Assembly (NCBI GenBank): GCA_905212515.1
Contig: CAJMEU010000075.1
Location: forward strand, 1 to 13,689
DNA: 13,689 bases
Origin: an uncultured Oscillospiraceae bacterium
GTDB lineage: Bacteria; Bacillota; Clostridia; Oscillospirales; Ruminococcaceae
Reading direction: 5' to 3'
Below are positions 12,127 to 13,689 of this stretch, in pieces; positions within the stretch are counted from its first letter, which is position 1; every line of letters begins with the position of its first letter. Below the pieces are notes generated by a model, which was given only the letters and a program-made list of their open reading frames with translations, was not told the DNA's origin and did not search any database. A program made the position numbers and the translations under genes.

Positions 12127-12143
12127 CCCGCATCTGCGGCGGG
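12127..12143 (-). terminator. Leftward terminator-like hairpin
   Basis: CCCGC (12127-12131) and GCGGG (12139-12143) form a five-pair stem with a seven-base loop. Reading leftward, the stem is followed by CCGTTCTTTTTT, a T-rich tail that runs into the end of the lipoprotein gene. It is weaker than the hairpin at 12190-12217 but has the same orientation. Confidence 0.4.
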
Positions 12144-12176
12144 AACATATAAGATTACTACCTGAGAACGAAGAAT

Positions 12177-12218
12177 AAAAAACAAAAAATCCCCCGCCGG
12201 GTGCAACCGGCAGGGGAT
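12177..12218 (-). terminator. Strong leftward intrinsic terminator upstream of int
   Basis: CCCC-GCCGG (12191-12200) pairs with CCGGC-GGGG (12207-12216) with one C/A mismatch and a six-base loop. Reading leftward, the stem is followed by ATTTTTTGTTTTTTATT. There is no such tail on the plus strand, so it acts on leftward transcripts. No leftward gene lies to its right within the window. Confidence 0.75.
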
Positions 12219-12238
12219 AGAAATAGGGAGGGCTTTGT

Positions 12239-13465
12239 GTGAATTGCCTCAGGTGCCGCCGGGAAATCCCGGACGGTTCTCTCTTTTGCAATTACTGCGG
12301 CAAGCGGCAGGCGAACGCGCCCCCTCGAAGCCCCCGCCGGACGCGCCGGCCGAACGGGACGGGCAGCGTTTATAAGCTGAAGGGGACACGCGCAAAGCCG
12401 TGGGTCGCATGGAACAAAAAGGTGATCGGCACCTTCGCCACGCCCTCCGAGGCCACGCTGGCCCTGGATGATTACAACAAGCACAATATGCCGGCCGACG
12501 TCTATACCTGCACCCTGGGTGATGTGTACGGCCTCTTTTTAAAGTCGGACGAATACCAAAAGCTGACGGAAAAGGGAAGGGAGGGCCTGAGGGTGGCGTG
12601 GGGCCGCTTTTCGCCCTTGGCGGATCGGCCGGCAAGGACCCTCGGCACGGAGGACTTTCAGTCCATCATCCGCAGCGCCATGAAACTGCCGCAGTACAAA
12701 CCCTTGACGCCGGCTGAATACAGGGCGTTGCCGCCGTCCAAGCAAAAGAAGTATGACGCCCTCACGGCCACGCCGCCGGAACCTCTGGGCTATGACGCAA
12801 AAGCGCGCATGAAGCAGCTTGCAGTCCATCTTTACCGGGTCATGATTCGTTTAAAGCTGGTGGATACCAACTACGGGGAGCTGATCGTGCTGCCCCGGGC
12901 CGCAAAGCCGTCAAAGCGCAATTTTACCGGGGAAGAGCAGGCCGCCCTGCGGGCCAACGACGCCGACGATACCGTCAAGATGATCTTGATCATGGTGGAC
13001 ATGGGATTGCGGATTGGAGAGCTGCTCACGCTCCCCCAAAGCAGGGTAGACCTGGACGGCGGCGTGATCACCTGGGGCAGTAAAACGGAAGCCGGCAAAG
13101 ACCGGCCGATCCCCATTCCCGCCGCCACCCGGCAGTATGTGGACTATTTCTATGCCCAGGCAAGCCCCGGCGGGCTGCTGGTCACCCGGGACGGGAAAAA
13201 GATATCGGAGGACTACTTCCGAAAAAAGATGTTTTATCCAACGCTGGATCGCCTGGGAATCCAGTACAAGGAGAGCGGCCGGAACGTCCTGACGCCGCAC
13301 CGCGCCAGGCACACCTTCATTGCCGACGCGGTCAAATCCGGCGTGGCGCCGGAAGCTCTCAAAACCGTGGCGGGGCACTCCAAATACTCCACTACCATTG
13401 ACAAATATAACGACGATGTGGATGTGGAATACCTGAAAACAGAGCTTGCCAAAAAGACGGTTTAA
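12239..13465 (+). CDS. int: Tyrosine recombinase (phage integrase) with N-terminal zinc ribbon
   Basis: 408 residues from GTG 12239, with GGGAGG seven bases upstream. A zinc ribbon opens the protein: CLRC at residues 3-6 and CNYC at 17-20. Then come a basic linker, an AP2-like arm-binding part (GSVYKLKGTRAKPWVAW), a core-binding domain with an internal PPSKQKKYD-rich insert (about 150-185), and the catalytic domain. All catalytic residues are visible: R258 (MGLRIGELL), K282 (GSKTEAGKDR), H354 and R357 (TPHRARHTF), H380 (AGHS) and the nucleophile Y390 (TIDKY). The enzyme catalyses insertion and excision of the element at its att sites. It lies about 70 bases from a partial tRNA-Thr copy, as expected for the attachment region. 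The zinc ribbon is common in integrases of clostridial elements. Confidence 0.95.
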   Translation: MNCLRCRREIPDGSLFCNYCGKRQANAPPRSPRRTRRPNGTGSVYKLKGTRAKPWVAWNKKVIGTFATPSEATLALDDYNKHNMPADVYTCTLGDVYGLFLKSDEYQKLTEKGREGLRVAWGRFSPLADRPARTLGTEDFQSIIRSAMKLPQYKPLTPAEYRALPPSKQKKYDALTATPPEPLGYDAKARMKQLAVHLYRVMIRLKLVDTNYGELIVLPRAAKPSKRNFTGEEQAALRANDADDTVKMILIMVDMGLRIGELLTLPQSRVDLDGGVITWGSKTEAGKDRPIPIPAATRQYVDYFYAQASPGGLLVTRDGKKISEDYFRKKMFYPTLDRLGIQYKESGRNVLTPHRARHTFIADAVKSGVAPEALKTVAGHSKYSTTIDKYNDDVDVEYLKTELAKKTV

Positions 13466-13469
13466 CCAT

Positions 13470-13491
13470 ACTAACTTTTAACTAACTTCTA
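13470..13491 (+). repeat. Tandem 11-bp direct repeat, candidate integrase arm sites
   Basis: ACTAACTTTTA (13470-13480) is followed immediately by ACTAACTTCTA (13481-13491), identical at ten of eleven positions. They lie between the int stop and the att core, where phage integrases bind their arm-type sites. An imperfect inverted repeat GTAAAG/CTTTcTTAC follows at 13502-13519. Confidence 0.5.
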
Positions 13492-13534
13492 ACAAAATGC
13501 CTGTAAAGCGGCTTTCTTACTAGGTTTTATGGTT

Positions 13535-13581
13535 CCTTGGTAAGGATGAGGTCTCCAGTTCAAATCTGGATAGCAGCTCCA
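13535..13581 (+). other. Attachment site core: 3' part of tRNA-Thr(GGU)
   Basis: The sequence folds as the 3' half of a tRNA. It has an anticodon loop TTGGTAA (13537-13543; anticodon GGU, Thr), stem strand GGATG, variable loop AGGTC, T stem-loop TCCAG-TTCAAAT-CTGGA (13554-13570), acceptor strand TAGCAGC, discriminator T and CCA (13579-13581). The 5' half is missing: upstream bases pair only three positions of the anticodon stem and there is no D arm or matching acceptor strand (expected GCTGCTA). A partial tRNA next to an integrase gene marks a prophage/host junction. The complete tRNA-Thr should lie at the other end of the element, outside this window. Confidence 0.85.
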
Positions 13582-13583
13582 GG

Positions 13584-13619
13584 AAAACGCCCGTAAACCT
13601 TGTGTTTGCGGGCGTTTTT
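13584..13619 (+). terminator. Intrinsic terminator after the tRNA-Thr remnant
   Basis: AAAACGCCCG-t-AAAC (13584-13598) pairs with GTTT-g-CGGGCGTTTT (13604-13618) around a five-base loop, followed by a T run. It is three bases beyond the tRNA CCA end and is probably the original host terminator of that tRNA. The remaining 70 bases to the window end (13620-13689) hold no recognisable gene and are probably host DNA. Confidence 0.8.
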
Positions 13620-13689
13620 AGTTGTTTTGATCATGGATTAGGTCAGTTTACAAGGAACTACACGCAGACCGTGAAACGGGCTGCTGACA

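Noticed and set aside
13535..13581. Functional tRNA gene
   Set aside because: Only the anticodon loop to CCA end is present; no D arm or 5' acceptor strand is found upstream.

Overview
The window reads as the integrase-proximal end of an integrated temperate phage (or a phage-like element) in a Gram-positive, probably Clostridia-type, host. The evidence is tightly packed small genes with strong GGAGG-type ribosome binding sites, an ImmR/ImmA-like immunity pair, a clostridial-style integrase with an N-terminal zinc ribbon, and a tRNA-Thr(GGU) 3' end just after the integrase. The species cannot be named from sequence alone. Most of the window is fairly GC-rich; the two control regions (about 8262-8432 and 9588-10036) and the iteron region (1895-2144) are more AT-rich.

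Layout. Positions 1-8252 hold one long leftward (minus strand) early operon. Read in transcription order it contains a Cro-like HTH gene, several small regulatory or unknown genes, a small membrane protein, a ribbon-helix-helix-like protein, a Sak4-like RecA-fold ATPase, an SSB/DUF669-like protein ending in DEDLPF, an ERCC4-type nuclease, a CHC2 zinc-finger primase-like protein and a DUF927 helicase. An iteron-like repeat region (candidate origin) follows, then three unknown small genes, a truncated DNA methyltransferase, an Imm5-like AAWD-repeat protein and the start of a Lar-like zinc-ribbon protein cut by the window edge. A rightward 93-codon gene at 7623-7904, with its own promoter and a terminator-like hairpin, lies inside this operon in the opposite orientation and looks like a moron.

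Positions 8262-8432 form the genetic switch. Divergent promoters overlap about five copies of a 17-bp palindromic operator (consensus near GAGCACTATTTGTGCTC), and a sixth, perfect copy lies at 8035-8051. Rightward from the switch are an XRE repressor and an ImmA/IrrE metallopeptidase, the expected cleaving partner of such a repressor. Two paralogous ribbon-helix-helix genes follow on the minus strand, with a phased ATGATATC repeat array between them.

Positions 10037-12116 carry probable cargo. The first is an exported ComEC-type metallo-beta-lactamase-fold protein with an Ada-like zinc module, broken by one in-frame UAA. The second is a lipoprotein with an internally duplicated domain. The integrase gene (12239-13465), tandem arm-like repeats, a partial tRNA-Thr copy (att core) and a strong terminator end the element. 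About the last 100 bases are probably host DNA. Two hairpins upstream of the integrase are oriented to stop leftward transcription, which fits late transcription crossing attP in the circular form.

Together the genes describe a lysogeny module, a recombination/replication module without its own visible polymerase or catalytic primase domain, and a small set of accessory genes. The least ordinary items are the iteron/AT-rich candidate origin, the nested moron, the phased RHH operator array and the interrupted MBL gene.
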